Below are positions 1 to 11,396 of a stretch of DNA of 37,713 nt, one piece after another. How positions within the stretch are numbered: position 1 is the first letter of the stretch; the number at the start of each line of letters is the position of its first letter. Origin of the DNA: Saccoglossus kowalevskii (lineage: Eukaryota > Hemichordata > Enteropneusta > Harrimaniidae); NCBI RefSeq assembly GCF_000003605.2, contig NW_003131858.1, positions 221,192 through 258,904 of the forward strand, read 5' to 3'. Both the position numbers and the translations under genes were made by a program. Under the pieces are notes generated by a model that saw only the letters and a list, made by a program, of their open reading frames with translations, made no database searches and had not been told where the DNA came from.

Positions 1-83
<83 letters not shown>
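1..83. repeat. (ATT)n microsatellite
   Basis: This is an uninterrupted ATT trinucleotide tract of about 27 units that runs off the left edge of the window, so its full length is unknown. It ends at TATGTAATA. The purity suggests a polymorphic, recently active simple repeat. Confidence 0.98.
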
Positions 84-637
84 GTAATATTTTAATTTAT
101 CTCACATATCATAGTTGTTCAGTGTAATAAAAATAGTGTAATATTATTCGTTATCACATATTATTAATTTGGGTATGACAAATCAAAAAGAAAAAAAACT
201 AAGAAGTTTTAGGTAGTAATATTATAATAATTTGAATATTTCTGAGTGTGTTTTAGATGTTAGCTAATACGATTATGTGATATAAAGCCCAATATATGTG
301 GCACGTCATTTCAATCAACTCCAATTTTTCCAAGCGCACCAATTTCTTTCACCCACGGCTAGTGGCAAATTGCCACGGATTGTGAAATTTACTCTGTATT
401 TATGTCACAAATGCATCCTCAAAATCTAATAGTAAAGGCTGAAAAATAACTATATTTCTGTTTCGCAAACATGGAGAACTGGCGGTAATCGGCGTTCATG
501 CAAAACGAATGGCTGTGCAAATGAGCAAGAACGCTCTAAGACTTATTTTCTGAATACGCGTACACAAACTATGATCATTACATTAGTTTTTATCCTTTAG
601 AGGCTGAGAAATTTATACATGCGATGTCAAATTACTA
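84..637. other. AT-rich stretch, no gene seen
   Basis: No ORF of note, RNA gene or repeat was recognised here. Stops are dense in all frames. Confidence 0.6.
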
Positions 638-738
638 ACTTTATAATAACAGATTTATTAAACGAGTGTTGTAGTTTGTATTTGTTCGAAAGAAATGAAA
701 ATTACCACACTCGTTTAATAAATCTTATATTGTAGGGT
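638..738. other. Long near-perfect hairpin (pre-miRNA-like or palindromic MITE)
   Basis: The two arms pair symmetrically around position 688. Positions 651-669 (starting AGATTTATTAAACGAG) are a perfect inverted match to 707-725. Inward, 671-677 pair with 699-705 and 679-683 with 693-697, with single mismatches at 670/706 and 678/698 and a 9-nt apical loop at 684-692. Outward, after a 2x2 mismatch, 638-648 pair with 728-738 including three G-T wobbles. No bulge is needed anywhere, giving about 42 pairs in 46 stem positions. This could be a microRNA-type precursor, although the stem is longer than the usual 35 bp or so. It could also be a small palindromic transposon (MITE). No clear target-site duplication was found. 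Confidence 0.6.
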
Positions 739-1189
739 CACTCGTGAGATATCCCCTATATCTCTATATTATGTAATACAAACGCTAATAATGTGTGGTT
801 TTATATTTGTTGATGAATAATTAGAAATTATACTTATATTTCTGTCTTTTCAGATAAGATGTGTACAAATACGTGATACCACATTTTTAATTCTTCCCCC
901 ACGTTGCTGACGCTTGTAAATTGGTTCATGATAAGTCCAATAGGATTGTGTATAGTCTACGGATTAAATTCTCTCCAAAATAAGTAACCGTTTTAACAAT
1001 GCATTGATGGTTCTAAAATACACATACTTCAATATTCAATGACGCTACACTCAAATGTATTATGTGTTCATTAAAAGGCTATCGTATACAAACGAGAAAG
1101 GCGCTCAGCCTTGTCTTGAATACGTGTTAAGATATTACGTTCCGAAGTTATTTTTAAAAGCTGCGGCTCAGAATCAATCATGCTAGTAA
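739..1189. other. AT-rich stretch, no gene seen
   Basis: Nothing coding or structured was recognised. The last part may be a very diverged extension of the repeat family that begins near 1190. Confidence 0.5.
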
Positions 1190-1430
1190 ACTCGTTTTTT
1201 TAAATATAATATTGTGTCATACATATTAGGTCCGTGTATGCAAGACGCAATATGATCTTAGTAACACTCATAACAAAATGTCACTGAAACGATCACGTGG
1301 CTCTCCAGCTATGCTTGTCGTGAAATAATTGTTAATCCTCTCATTCAATGTTAAGTGTTACATCAAATTGTTATCATGCTGTGATGAGTGATATCTCTGT
1401 ACTGTAGTAAACACAGTTTTCCGACGTAGC
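1190..1430 (+). repeat. Diverged partial copy of the 1-7 kb repeat family
   Basis: The stretch around 1229-1305 (GTGTATGCAAGACGCAATATG, then AACAAAATGTCACTGAAACGA) aligns with 5399-5465 (GTGCATGCACGATGCAATATG, then AACAAAATACAAAAAACGA). The stretch around 1398-1430 (CTGTACTGTAGTAAACACAG) aligns with 5570-5600 (CTGTATTGTGGTAAACTTG). Order and orientation are the same in both places. Identity is modest, so this is an old copy. No ORF is conserved between copies. Confidence 0.55.
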
Positions 1431-3089
1431 CAGCACATGCTGATATAAGACAGTCACACAATACTTATATCTCTCACTTCTCGTAATTTCATCCTTTCAT
1501 TCTTCTCTCCAGTTTATTAGTAGTTACATCAGTGTGTATATGTTACACAGGTGTGAATTCACATGGAATTATTTGTCGATGAATTGGGTTGATTGGATTT
1601 GGCCACTGTATTCAAACTTGTAGTTTATTTAGAAGATGAGCATCGTTTTCTTTCAATTACTCTTTGCATTCTCCTCAGTTGACGTGCACTCTGCATGTAT
1701 GTGATTTTTGCTTAAAATTCATATTTTATATACCAACAATTATGAAGTTCTGCTACCATTGGTTTAATTAATTAATCAAATTATAAGTTTTGTGAATAAT
1801 ATTGCAGTGTGGTGATCATTGTTTAGTGTACTTTGGCAGATTGTTAAAGGCCGGTTAAATTTCAGTGACACTTTTTGTACTGACTGTTGATGACGTGAAA
1901 ATACATAATGGAATTAATCAAACAAATGTTGATACAACATTCTATTCGGCGATAATTTATCTTACAGCTTTAGAATTGTTTAAATACATAACGAAACTCG
2001 GTAATTGCTGAGGCAAGGTCGAATGAATATTACACAACACTCATCATACAATAGTTAATGTTGACATATAAATCAAAATTTAGCAATAGGATGTTTCCTA
2101 TTTAACAAAGTTTGAAATTTGTCATACATTTAAAATCATCGCTTAGTTGGTTTCTTTGAGTTATACCTCGTTGTCTTGTTGATTTATGCTTTTATCAGGC
2201 TCTACTGCCAGGGAAATGCAAATTGTTTTACTATTTGTATCTTATGATTGTAAATGATTATTCTTAATACAAAAAGTCCAAATCAACTAAGCCATAAATA
2301 TGTTCAAAGTGTGCACATGAATAAAACTAAATTCATTGGGTATCTTAAATGATGGTTTTGTATAAGATTTTCAACCAACCTTACAAATATAGCACAAAAC
2401 TTTCTATATATTACTTTTTTATTTTAGTAGCCAATATATTTTATTTTCATGAGATCTATATGTAGTTTTCATTTCAATATTTATAATATTGAAATCATTA
2501 TTAGGATTTGAATGACTGTGAAGAACAGTAGTATCATCTGTGAAAAGAATGGCGGATATAGCATACTTAGCATACCATACCTAGTCGTATATGGAAATTT
2601 ACAAGTCTACGAAAACAAAACAATTGACCAAAAACAAGCGACAAAAAATGAAAAAGAACAAACTAAAACAAATGACAAGTTCACTACACTACATAGTCAA
2701 GAGAAAGATATATGGACTCCATTGTATATATGAAGCGATGTCAGGTGCTTCGAGTAGAGTAGATGTAGATGTTAAAATGTCTGCATATGTACTACATGTG
2801 CTGGTATAAAAAATGAGCTGCGAAGTGCATATCCCACATTTTGGAGGGAATGGGTTAATGCTACAAAAATGAGGGGAATTATTTTATTTTTGCTGAATAT
2901 TATGTGTTGGTAAGTAGAATTATTATTGCCAGTAAGCCCAAGTAATTTAATAAGGCCCTCATAATAATATGAGATTATTACGAGGATACCTCAAACACGT
3001 CATCAACAGGGGCACTTACGAATTTCATTTGTGACAAAGCAACGTGTCGACATTGAATCATTTCAAAGCACGTGCTGCTTTGACTAGAT
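1431..3089. other. AT-rich stretch, no gene seen
   Basis: Only short chance-like ORFs of 60-75 codons occur. A small 12-bp inverted repeat with a 5-nt loop (CCTCATAATAAT against ATTATTACGAGG) is at 2957-2985. It has one mismatch and is too small to interpret. Confidence 0.5.
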
Positions 3090-3140
3090 AAGTAGAATAT
3101 GTTTGTTCAAATTTGGTCAAAACAGGGCCTGGAGTTATTG
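3090..3140 (+). repeat. Short fragment of the same repeat family
   Basis: GAATATGTTTGTTCAAAT, followed by TTGGTCAAAACAGG, matches the segment at 4620-4655 (GAATATGTTTGTTCAAATG, TGGTCAAACAGAG). It lies upstream of the full copy at 3261. The following sequence has lost similarity. Confidence 0.5.
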
Positions 3141-3260
3141 GAAAATAGCGGATAGTTGTAATCTGTAGCAACATCTATGTATATATGATTGGTTATAAGA
3201 AAATCCGCTATTAAAAATCTTTTCACCAGCATCGTGTATGGATAACAACACCTACCATTC

Positions 3261-3870
3261 AATGGATATAATGTAAAGTAAAATTCATAATGTTTTGCAT
3301 TTTACATAATAACATGATTTGATTGAGTAATAGCATAAAATCAATGTTTTGCTTTTAAAGTACGACGGATGCGCTTAGGCATGCGAGGGTGAAACTAGTA
3401 CGGAGAATGCAACGCTCTAAATCTGTAAAGAGAATATGGTTGTCCCAATATGGCAAAACAGAGTGGGCGTGATATGGACAGTTATTGCGCGCCTCACTCA
3501 ATACAGGAGTCTGATTAAAAAGAATTATTGTAGAACACATTGGTATAATATTACATCAGTTATGATTTGCATGCTTTGGTACTTGCCTTCAGATATGGAT
3601 ATTAATCTCAAGAATAATATATTTGATCAAAAAATGTGGACGACGAAACGCTTCTAGATTAAATAGTTGCATTTATAAATATGGATCCTAGGCTAACTAA
3701 GACTACAGACTGAGGGATATTTACATCATACTTTACTAATTTTCTATAAACACTACTGCACGTACTATAAATATTTCTGAATGGTTCAATATGCATGTCC
3801 AGTTGAGTGTAAATAATGAAGTGTTTTTAGGAATATTTGATATAAAACAGATATATCCTGAATAAAAGTA
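3261..3870 (+). repeat. Tandem repeat unit, copy 1 (610 bp)
   Basis: This unit starts AATGGATATAATGTAAAG and ends just before a second AATGGATATT at 3871. It is closely matched along its whole length by 3871-4005 plus 4584-5059. Shared landmarks include CATTTTACATAATAAC, GGCATGC, CAACGCTCTAAATCT, GATTTGCATGCTTTGG, GGACGACGAAACGCTTCT and GACTACAGACTGAGGG. A short reading frame (from 3436) shares about 20 residues with the one at 4626, then the frames diverge. The unit is therefore probably non-coding. No transposon family was recognised. Confidence 0.85.
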
Positions 3871-5059
3871 AATGGATATTAAGTAAAGTCCAACATTTTT
3901 TTCGCATTTTACATAATAACCTGATTGGATTGAGTAACAGCATAAAATCAATGTTTTGCTTTTAAAATACGTCGGAAGCGCTCAGGCATGCTAGGGTTAA
4001 ACTAGTGTCATGGATTTGTTTCAATGTGTCTAGTTACAGACTTGATAGCTGGGTTTCTAGTGGATTGCTGTGTCATATCTGTCAGCAATTGCCCATACCC
4101 TGTTATCATTTAGGCTCATGCGGTGTGCTGGTCGAAACTAAACTCAGTGATTGAAACTAAATCTGACAGTTTGGTATGTGTGGTTTCCCGTTATAGCGGA
4201 CGATTAATCAAATAGATATGACCTGTTAAATGCTTCGTGTGATTGGCTATATGCGAGTTGGATGTTTGTAGGCTACGCCTTAAGTATTTAAACTCCCCTG
4301 TAATTGGCTAGAGTTTTGGAAAGTAAATAACGAGAGTCTTGGTCAGTCTGAGAGAGATCTTCATGAGATGAGGCGAGTCTTGAGAGTACTCCGCGAAGCG
4401 AGAGAGTCTTGGGGGACTTTTCCCCGAGGCATTCTCTCTTTGAGAGTTCTCGACAGGCGACTAAGACTAGAAAATTGACACGATTCTAGATCTGTGGGTG
4501 TCTTTGTTCAGTGAAGGGGTGGCGAACGTAACGAAACCTGGTACTTGGCATGAGGTTTAATAACACGATAATTAAGCCATCATACTAGTAAGGAGAACGC
4601 AACGCTCTAAATCTATAAAAGGAATATGTTTGTTCAAATGTGGTCAAACAGAGCGGGTGTGATATGGACAACTATTGAGCGGCTCACTCATTGCAATACA
4701 CGAGTCTGGTTAACGAGAATTATTGTGGAACACATTGGTATAATATACATCAGTTGTGATTTGCATGCTTTGGTACTTGCCTTCAGATATGTATATATAT
4801 CTGAAGAATAATATATTTGATCAAAAATATGGACGACGAAACGCTTCTGGATTAAATATTTGCATTTATAAATGTGGATCCTCGGCTAACTAAGACTACA
4901 GACTGAGGGATATTTACATCATACTTTACTAATTATCTATAAACACTACTGCACGTACTATAAATATCTCTGAATGGTTCAATACGCATGTCCAGTTGAG
5001 TGTAAATAATGAAGTGCTTTTAGAAATATTTGATATAAAACAGATATATATCCTGAATA
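3871..5059 (+). repeat. Tandem repeat unit, copy 2, interrupted by an insertion
   Basis: This is the second copy of the unit at 3261-3870. It is split after ACTAG at 4005 and resumes at 4584. Without the 578-bp insertion and one duplicated ACTAG it has about the same length as copy 1. Small differences, such as TATATATATCTGAAG against TATTAATCTCAAG, show that the duplication is not very recent. Confidence 0.85.
4006..4583. mobile_element. Candidate solo LTR (578 bp) with ACTAG target duplication
   Basis: The uninterrupted copy 1 (3261-3870) gives the empty site. In copy 2, ACTAG occurs at both 4001-4005 and 4584-4588 and the intervening 578 bp are absent from copy 1. The insertion begins TGTCATGG, a typical LTR start, but ends CCATCAT rather than a clean CA. 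It has two ATTGGCT boxes (near 4239 and 4303) and a TATTTAAA box near 4286, followed by a GA-rich stretch with CGAGAG-type repeats. There is no internal coding region, primer-binding site or second LTR, so a solo LTR fits best. A small non-autonomous element with a 5-6 bp duplication is the alternative. Superfamily and orientation are unproven. Confidence 0.65.
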
Positions 5060-5700
5060 CGAAGTAGGGTAACTGGGAAATCATCAGGGGAAATCCGTGT
5101 ATACACTATTCGATTTTAATTTGCATTTCAAATATATATAATTAATTTTGTTTCGCTTGAAGGAAACAAACAAGTCATCGTGAGCTTCAATTTGTAACAC
5201 AGCTTTATTAATTTTGTAAAGTATTCCGTGTCTAATGCTAGTAAATTGAAACTGTTGTTTCTTTAAGTGTATCTGATCATAGTACATAAGTACGCTCTCA
5301 CAAATCACATTCCGGTGTTTAAGTTTAAGAAGTGTGGATCGGTACAAATGAAACCTAATACACTCACAATACGCTCTCTATTCCATATATGTATCGGGAC
5401 TGTGCATGCACGATGCAATATGATTAAAGTAACATTTAAAACAAAATACAAAAAACGACCACGTGCCGTTGCAGCATTGCAGTGAGTACTAATATAGAAC
5501 CAGGGAAGCCCGCCAGTATTAGACAGATTCTTTTAATATATTCACGGCTGCCTGGTATGAAGTATTGCCTGTATTGTGGTAAACTTGTTTTGCCGATGTT
5601 GATGTATACCATCCACACCCACATTTTCCGGGCATGTTTCTTTATTGATAGTTGCATTCACATGTACCCAACGGCATTTGGCTTATGTTGCATTGTTTAA
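5060..5700 (+). repeat. Downstream extension of the repeat family
   Basis: Parts of this stretch match 1190-1430 (see that entry). Other parts match 6590-6980: GGGTAACTGGGAAATCA against GGGTAAAAGGGAATCA, then TTCGATTTTAA, CTGTTGTTTCTT and ATTGCCTGTATT. It appears to be the distal part of the same long repeat unit. The overlapping ORFs here (5084-5700, both strands) are short, unrelated between copies and not considered genes. Confidence 0.5.
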
Positions 5701-6114
5701 AGATAGCTGCTGAATGGAGGACATTTTTTCGCATCGTATTCGGACGTCATAATTGTTTTCAACAGACGACAATAGATCGGAAAAATGAGATGATGTGAAT
5801 AGCATATCTTGAATGCATTTACACTCGAGAAGCATGTCGTCACTAAAGGTTTTGACAGGAATTTTGTATTGCATACCTGGATAATAAAATATAAGAGATA
5901 TTTTTTTCAAAAAAATGAACGAAATTATAAAAGAACTCAAACAATGCGCATACTCTCGAGGTGAGTGTTTTCCCTGGAGCCCATATTCTCAACTACTGAA
6001 ACTGTCATACACGGTCTTTTACCACCCAAAATTCAGCAAAGGCATAATATATAGATGATTAATAATGCGAAAACCCAACTTATCGATAACTGATCCGAAT
6101 TAGATTTATATCTA
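5701..6114. other. AT-rich stretch, no gene seen
   Basis: Nothing was recognised apart from a minus-strand ORF of 85 codons (5683-5940) without recognisable features. Confidence 0.5.
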
Positions 6115-7000
6115 ACAAAGAAATGTGTTTGTTTAGATATGGTCAAATAGGGTCGGGCGTGATATAGTAAATTATTCCACGGCTCGCTCATCGGGTTTCT
6201 CATAGCGTTTCAAGACCGGGCAATACGGGGGACATGGTCGTGCTTGCACATATTTATTTCAAATAACTATTCCATCATTTGGACAAAATGCATTATAAGC
6301 AGTTACTTGTATTCTAAAGCAATCTCACTTTGGGCTCTTGATATATATGAAATCCTATAGAGAAACCTGAAGTGGGTGGAACAAATGCCATTCCAGGGAC
6401 AAACTACTACACAGCCACACAGTTGCTGATTTAAACGGCATAACTTTTTCACCCATGAAAGTCATTTTGAATTTTTACATTCATTCATTTAATTGTCTGG
6501 TCTGAACGGAACGGATCAATATGCATGTATAATAGGATGTAAACATGCTTAATACAAAACCTTCATGTGTCATAAATAAAAGGGGGTAAAAGGGAATCAG
6601 CATACGTGTTTTTCGATTTTAAGGTAGCATTATTTAACGTTTTTCCAAATTATTGTATTTTTTTCACAAATCATACTATTTTCAAAGACGTTGGCGTTTG
6701 TTAATTTAGCAAATAAGTGTTCAAGCTGTTGTTTTTCTTCCATTTATGAGAAAATAAAACGTCTGCTGTTCAAATTAAATTGGTTATAATGTTGTCTCAT
6801 TGTTTCTTTTTCTTCTATCTTATGATACGACCACTCAAAACATGCCTCTGTTAATGGACCACTCAAATTATAAATTCCTTTTTTGATCTAATACACAGGC
6901 ACTCTCTAAGATATTTGTTTTCATGGTTTCGTGCCCTTTGACTTAGACGTTGATTGCCTGTATTCGGGTGTGTTTCGTAATCATACTAGGATGTGATATC
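6115..7000 (+). repeat. Diverged full-length-like copy of the repeat family
   Basis: The landmarks occur in the same order as in copy 2. AATGTGTTTGTTTAGATATG, GGTCAAATAG and GGGCGTGATAT fall at 6121-6165. ACGGATCAATATGCATG is at 6510-6528, and GTAAACATGCTTAATACAAAAC follows in two pieces. GGGTAAAAGGGAATC and TTCGATTTTAA fall at 6583-6622, GCTGTTGTTTTTCTT at 6725-6740 and GATTGCCTGTATTCGGG near 6951. Divergence and indels are large. Confidence 0.45.
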
Positions 7001-7680
7001 AGTCGATATCTAACACGCAATGAGAGTTTCTAAACACTTCGTAGTTAGTCTCCACTCCTGTTTGTTTCACGAATTAGTCATTTGCATATCAATATGTCCG
7101 ACACAAGGTCACGTTACCACTTTGGAAACAAGTGATTTTGGTGTTTTCATCTAAAGATTTTACCAAAATGGAGCTCGGCCATTTCTTTAATTTGCTTGTT
7201 TCCAATTGCTTCTTAACTTTCTATGCCCCTACAAATATTTTAACAGATTTGTACGTGAAAACCAACCGCGGGCACCGATAAACAGGCATGAAAACCATTG
7301 CCGTAATTTCATTGACGTTTCCTAGGAGTTTATGGTTTTTTTCAAATTACGAAGTTACGAAAAAATAGTGTAGGTTTTGTGTCGTCGGATTAACATCAAA
7401 CTTGCACAGCTTTGATGTGACATTGAGAGGAACTTAAATATGTCTAAGCAAAATATTTCATAGATTATTTGTGAATGTGTGATCGTTTAGTTGGTGACAA
7501 TGCAAATAAAACTTGGAATTCAGCTCGAAACACGGCGCATGGATACTGTTTAAAAGCATTCAATTAACACACTACTGGAGTACTAGAAAACGTGACAAAA
7601 ATTATGTTTTAGGACAAGCATAACTGTGTAATTTATTCAGGAAAAGTTGCAAACATAAAAACACATTTTTAAAAAGTTTC
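7001..7680. other. AT-rich stretch, no gene seen
   Basis: No gene was recognised. A single ATGCAAAT at 7500-7507 followed by AATTCAG at about 7517 resembles the unit of the array that starts at 7681. It could be a relic of its source, but this is a guess. Confidence 0.5.
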
Positions 7681-8438
7681 ATTTAGTAAGTATGCAAATA
7701 ATTCAGTAAGTATGCAAATAATTCAGTAAGTATGCAAATAATTCAGTAAGTATGCAAATAATTCAGTAAGTATGCAAATGATTCAGTAAGTATGCAAATG
7801 ATTCAGTAAGTATACAAATAATTCAGTAAGTATGCAAATAATTCAGTAAGTATGCAAATGATTCAGTAAGTATGCAAATGATTCAGTAAGTATGCAAATG
7901 ATTCAGTAAGTATGCAAATGATTCAGTAAGTATACAAATAATTCAGTAAGTATGCAAATAATTCAGTAAGTATGCAAATGATTCAGTAAGTATACAAATA
8001 ATTCAGTAAGTATGCAAATAATTCAGTAAGTATGCAAATGATTCAGTAAGTATACAAATAATTCAGTAAGTATGCAAATAATTCAGTAAGTATGCAAATG
8101 ATTCAGTAAGTATGCAAATGATCAGTAAGTATGCAAATGATTCAGTAAGTATGCAAATGATTCAGTAAGTATACAAATAATTCAGTAAGTATGCAAATGA
8201 TTCAGTAAGTATACAAATAATTCAGTAAGTATGCAAATAATTCAGTAAGTATGCAAATGATTCAGTAAGTATACAAATAATTCAGTAAGTATGCAAATAA
8301 TTCAGTAAGTATGCAAATAATTCAGTAAGTATGCAAATAATTCAGTAAGTATGCAAATGATTCAGTAAGTATACAAATAATTCAGTAAGTATGCAAATGA
8401 TCAGTAAGTATGCAAATGATTCAGTAAGTATGCAAACA
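7681..8438 (+). repeat. 38-copy 20-bp minisatellite with POU octamer in most units
   Basis: The unit is ATTCAGTAAGTATGCAAATR. There are 36 units of 20 bp and two of 19 bp (8121-8139 and 8400-8418, each missing one T), which sums to 758 bp. By variant: 29 units contain the exact octamer ATGCAAAT, ending in A (type A) or G (type B). Eight units read ATACAAAT (type C). The last ends ATGCAAAC, and the first has ATTTAG in place of ATTCAG. Type order shows a 60-bp higher-order repeat C-A-B at 7801-7860 and three times in a row at 7921-8100. The period is not a multiple of three, so the array is non-coding. ATGCAAAT is the classical binding site of POU/Oct factors. Actual binding here is inference. 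Confidence 0.97.
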
Positions 8439-11396
8439 ATGCTCTCGCTTCCTTAATTTGTAACTCAAGCTTAAATTTAATTTTGCTTCAATTGAAAATC
8501 AAGATTTTTTGCAGTTGCCTATCGCTCTTCTCTGGCATCTGCAGTGTACCGGTAGACAGATGGCAAGGAAAAAAACTTTTTGAAACCAGCGACTTCTGCT
8601 ACGTATTATTTAAATTAAGGAAGGAATGTAAACACTTGAATAACTGTATTAACTACCTCTGCTAATATTGTTGTTTAACCTTTTTAGTTATGTCTGTCTC
8701 CCAATTAATTCTCATTGCAAAAGAATTTTTTATGAAATATTCTTCATTTATAACTCGTGAAATTCATGAAAAGACTTTTACGAAATGTTCAGAGAGGGTT
8801 TCTCTTGATAAAAAGACCAATAACTTGGATTTTGGAATATAACTTGATGTAATTGCCATTAAAACATCGATTTTATGGAATGATTCTTCAGAAAGCTATT
8901 GACGAATTTTAATTACATTTTCAGAATATTCTTGACACGAGAATCGGATCAGATTGCCATGGATACATACTGATTCTTCACCATTGCTGGGTCACAGGTA
9001 GATTAGTCTGGTGAATAAACCTTTAAAGACTTAATCTGACCGTTTTTAATCTGAGGAAAAAACATGAAAAACATGTTTTGTTTATAAAGGAGATGTTTTA
9101 TTTATATCATTCAAGCAAATTGCGTCTAAAATATACATATTTTTACCAATTGCTACTAAAAAAGTAGATTATGGTGTTTTTTGTCGAAATATCCCATACA
9201 TAAAATTCCAGTCGTAAATAAAATAATTAACTGATTTGTATAGGGTTAAATATACAGCATGTGCCATTATGTCGCAGGTTATTATACAAAAATGACTATG
9301 CACACAACATTCCATGTCGGTGGATTACAACATATGTATGAAAGTGGATCTTCTCTGAAGATGTAAGCCTGCAAACCATTGACGATATTGGCTACGCTGT
9401 TAGACATATTATTCATCAAGCACCACAATACAGGAAATTTGAAAACACACTTTACATTATCTTGTCTGAGCATGTCAAGGAAAAACAGCATGTCCGTGTG
9501 GGGTGTTACTCACATGAGAGATAACATCTTGATCAATCGATTATCGCGCTAACTAAGCGTTTGACTAATCAATCACCAATTTATTGAATATTTTGTTCCC
9601 AAACATCGAAATACATAAATGATGTACTATAGATACGCGTAGACATAAGACATCACATCATAATCGGTGAACACAATTTTGAACGCACAACAGTTATGTC
9701 GAAGCACTGTTACCTTGCGATATCGAATCATACCACTCTAAATGATATATCGACTGACACTACTATCCCCAGCAGAAGATTTATGATTTCCATTATTTCA
9801 ATCACTATTCAGTATTCGTAATTATCGTAGAGTCAACTCATTATTATTCATTCTAACTAATATTTTCTCATCTGCATTTAAATCCACAATTTGTTATATT
9901 ATTGGCTTTTTTGTAGGTTGATTGGCAATTGAATACAGAGTTCTAGTTAATTAAATTACAACACTTGAGAATGAAGGATACGTTATCGAAGATACATTTG
10001 ATATATGGCGCTGTACTTTCCATGTGTTTTGTCTATACGTCGTGGTATTATCAATTACTACTGTACATCTATATACTGAGTTATAATTTCGAACTGACGC
10101 CAGTCTGTTGAGTTGAAAGATTGATTACTATAATAACATAACATTGCACTTATGCGTCTTTCAGTATACATGTGCACAGCATGTTTTGTTTATATCATTC
10201 ACTAAGAAGACACATGTGCATTGCGAATAAAACCGCAGCCCTATTTACCTAATTGTGTGTGAAATATGTGATTGTGTGTTTTTTTCTGAAAATTTCACAA
10301 ACAAGCAGGGTAGATGAATACAATTTTTTTTTTTGTGAATGCATTGGTGTTACAGTGGTGATCAGGTTCGGTTGGTTTCCCACTTGCACGTGCTAAAAAA
10401 AGTGTTAATCCCGGTCGTTTGCTGTTAGGTAACATTTGTCTTGATTGAAGTCCTAAAATTAGTTTTAAATTACATTATTTCTAACATGTAAATGGTAGAT
10501 CAACATTTACGCGAAGTACATATCTGATTATGTAAAACCTAAAATTGTGGAAGATCGACTTTTTTCAATTCAGAATATAAAGAAATAGATTACAATTCTA
10601 TAATTTACGCAATGCATTTCGGACTTGCGTGGCAACGACGAGTGATAACAACTGTGCTTTAAGAGAACACCTGGTAGGGTTTGATATTTTTACCGAAAAA
10701 TTCAGATCAGCAAAGGTGAAGGATGAACGTTCTACTGACCAAATTGAGCTGGTGAGTGATGAAATATTGAAACGAGTGATTTCTGATAAATAAATGCAAG
10801 TGTATACGTACATCCGGGTATTTTTTCCACTCACCATTCCGTTCTTCATGTACACAAAGACAGTTACAGAACACATAGCGCGTGTGAGATATGTATGTAA
10901 ATGAATATAATTATTCAAATACAGAGCAGATGGTTCTAAAACGTAAAATGTAATTTACAATTAGGGGTGTAAATAAGTATTCAATTAATTTGCGTGTGTG
11001 TGGTTTAAAGTAGAAAACCCCCACCACTCGTAGTTTTTTATATTATAATCGACTCGGGCCTGCGGTATTCGGCGATCCTAAGACTTCTCTGTTTTCTTCT
11101 TTTTCGTTTCGGTGACGTGGATTTCCCATTACGGATCACCCGATTTATGTTGCAAAAAGGGCACTAAAGAATACATTGACAGGAATATGAGGACATTTAT
11201 TTGATCTAACGCATCTTGAGATTCGAATGTTCGACTATTTCGAGACAAGTGGCACCACAAATTCAATAAAAAAAATATTAATTATATTTTTCGATAGACG
11301 AATTTTAAAACAGAAATATTCCTACACATTGTCGTACATTGCGGGTTTGATAAGAAAGGTCGGATGTTTGTGTACGTAGTATGGAACCCATATCGA
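8439..11396. other. AT-rich stretch, no convincing gene
   Basis: Just after the array, a splice-acceptor-like TTTTTTGCAG at 8505-8514 precedes a short cysteine-containing open frame that ends at 8665 and has no ATG. A 106-codon minus-strand ORF (10598-10918) has no recognisable domain. The rest is repeat-poor AT-rich sequence with homopolymer runs. Confidence 0.5.

Noticed and set aside
3436..4811. Similar ORF starts in the two tandem repeat copies (3436 and 4626)
   Set aside because: Only about 20 residues agree before the frames diverge through indels, so the similarity reflects DNA duplication, not protein constraint.
7681..8438. CRISPR-like array
   Set aside because: The 20-bp units are directly contiguous with no unique spacers, and the context is eukaryotic. 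It is a minisatellite.
8483..8665. Cysteine-containing 60-codon frame after a TTTTTTGCAG acceptor-like site
   Set aside because: There is no ATG, no recognisable family and no partner exon.
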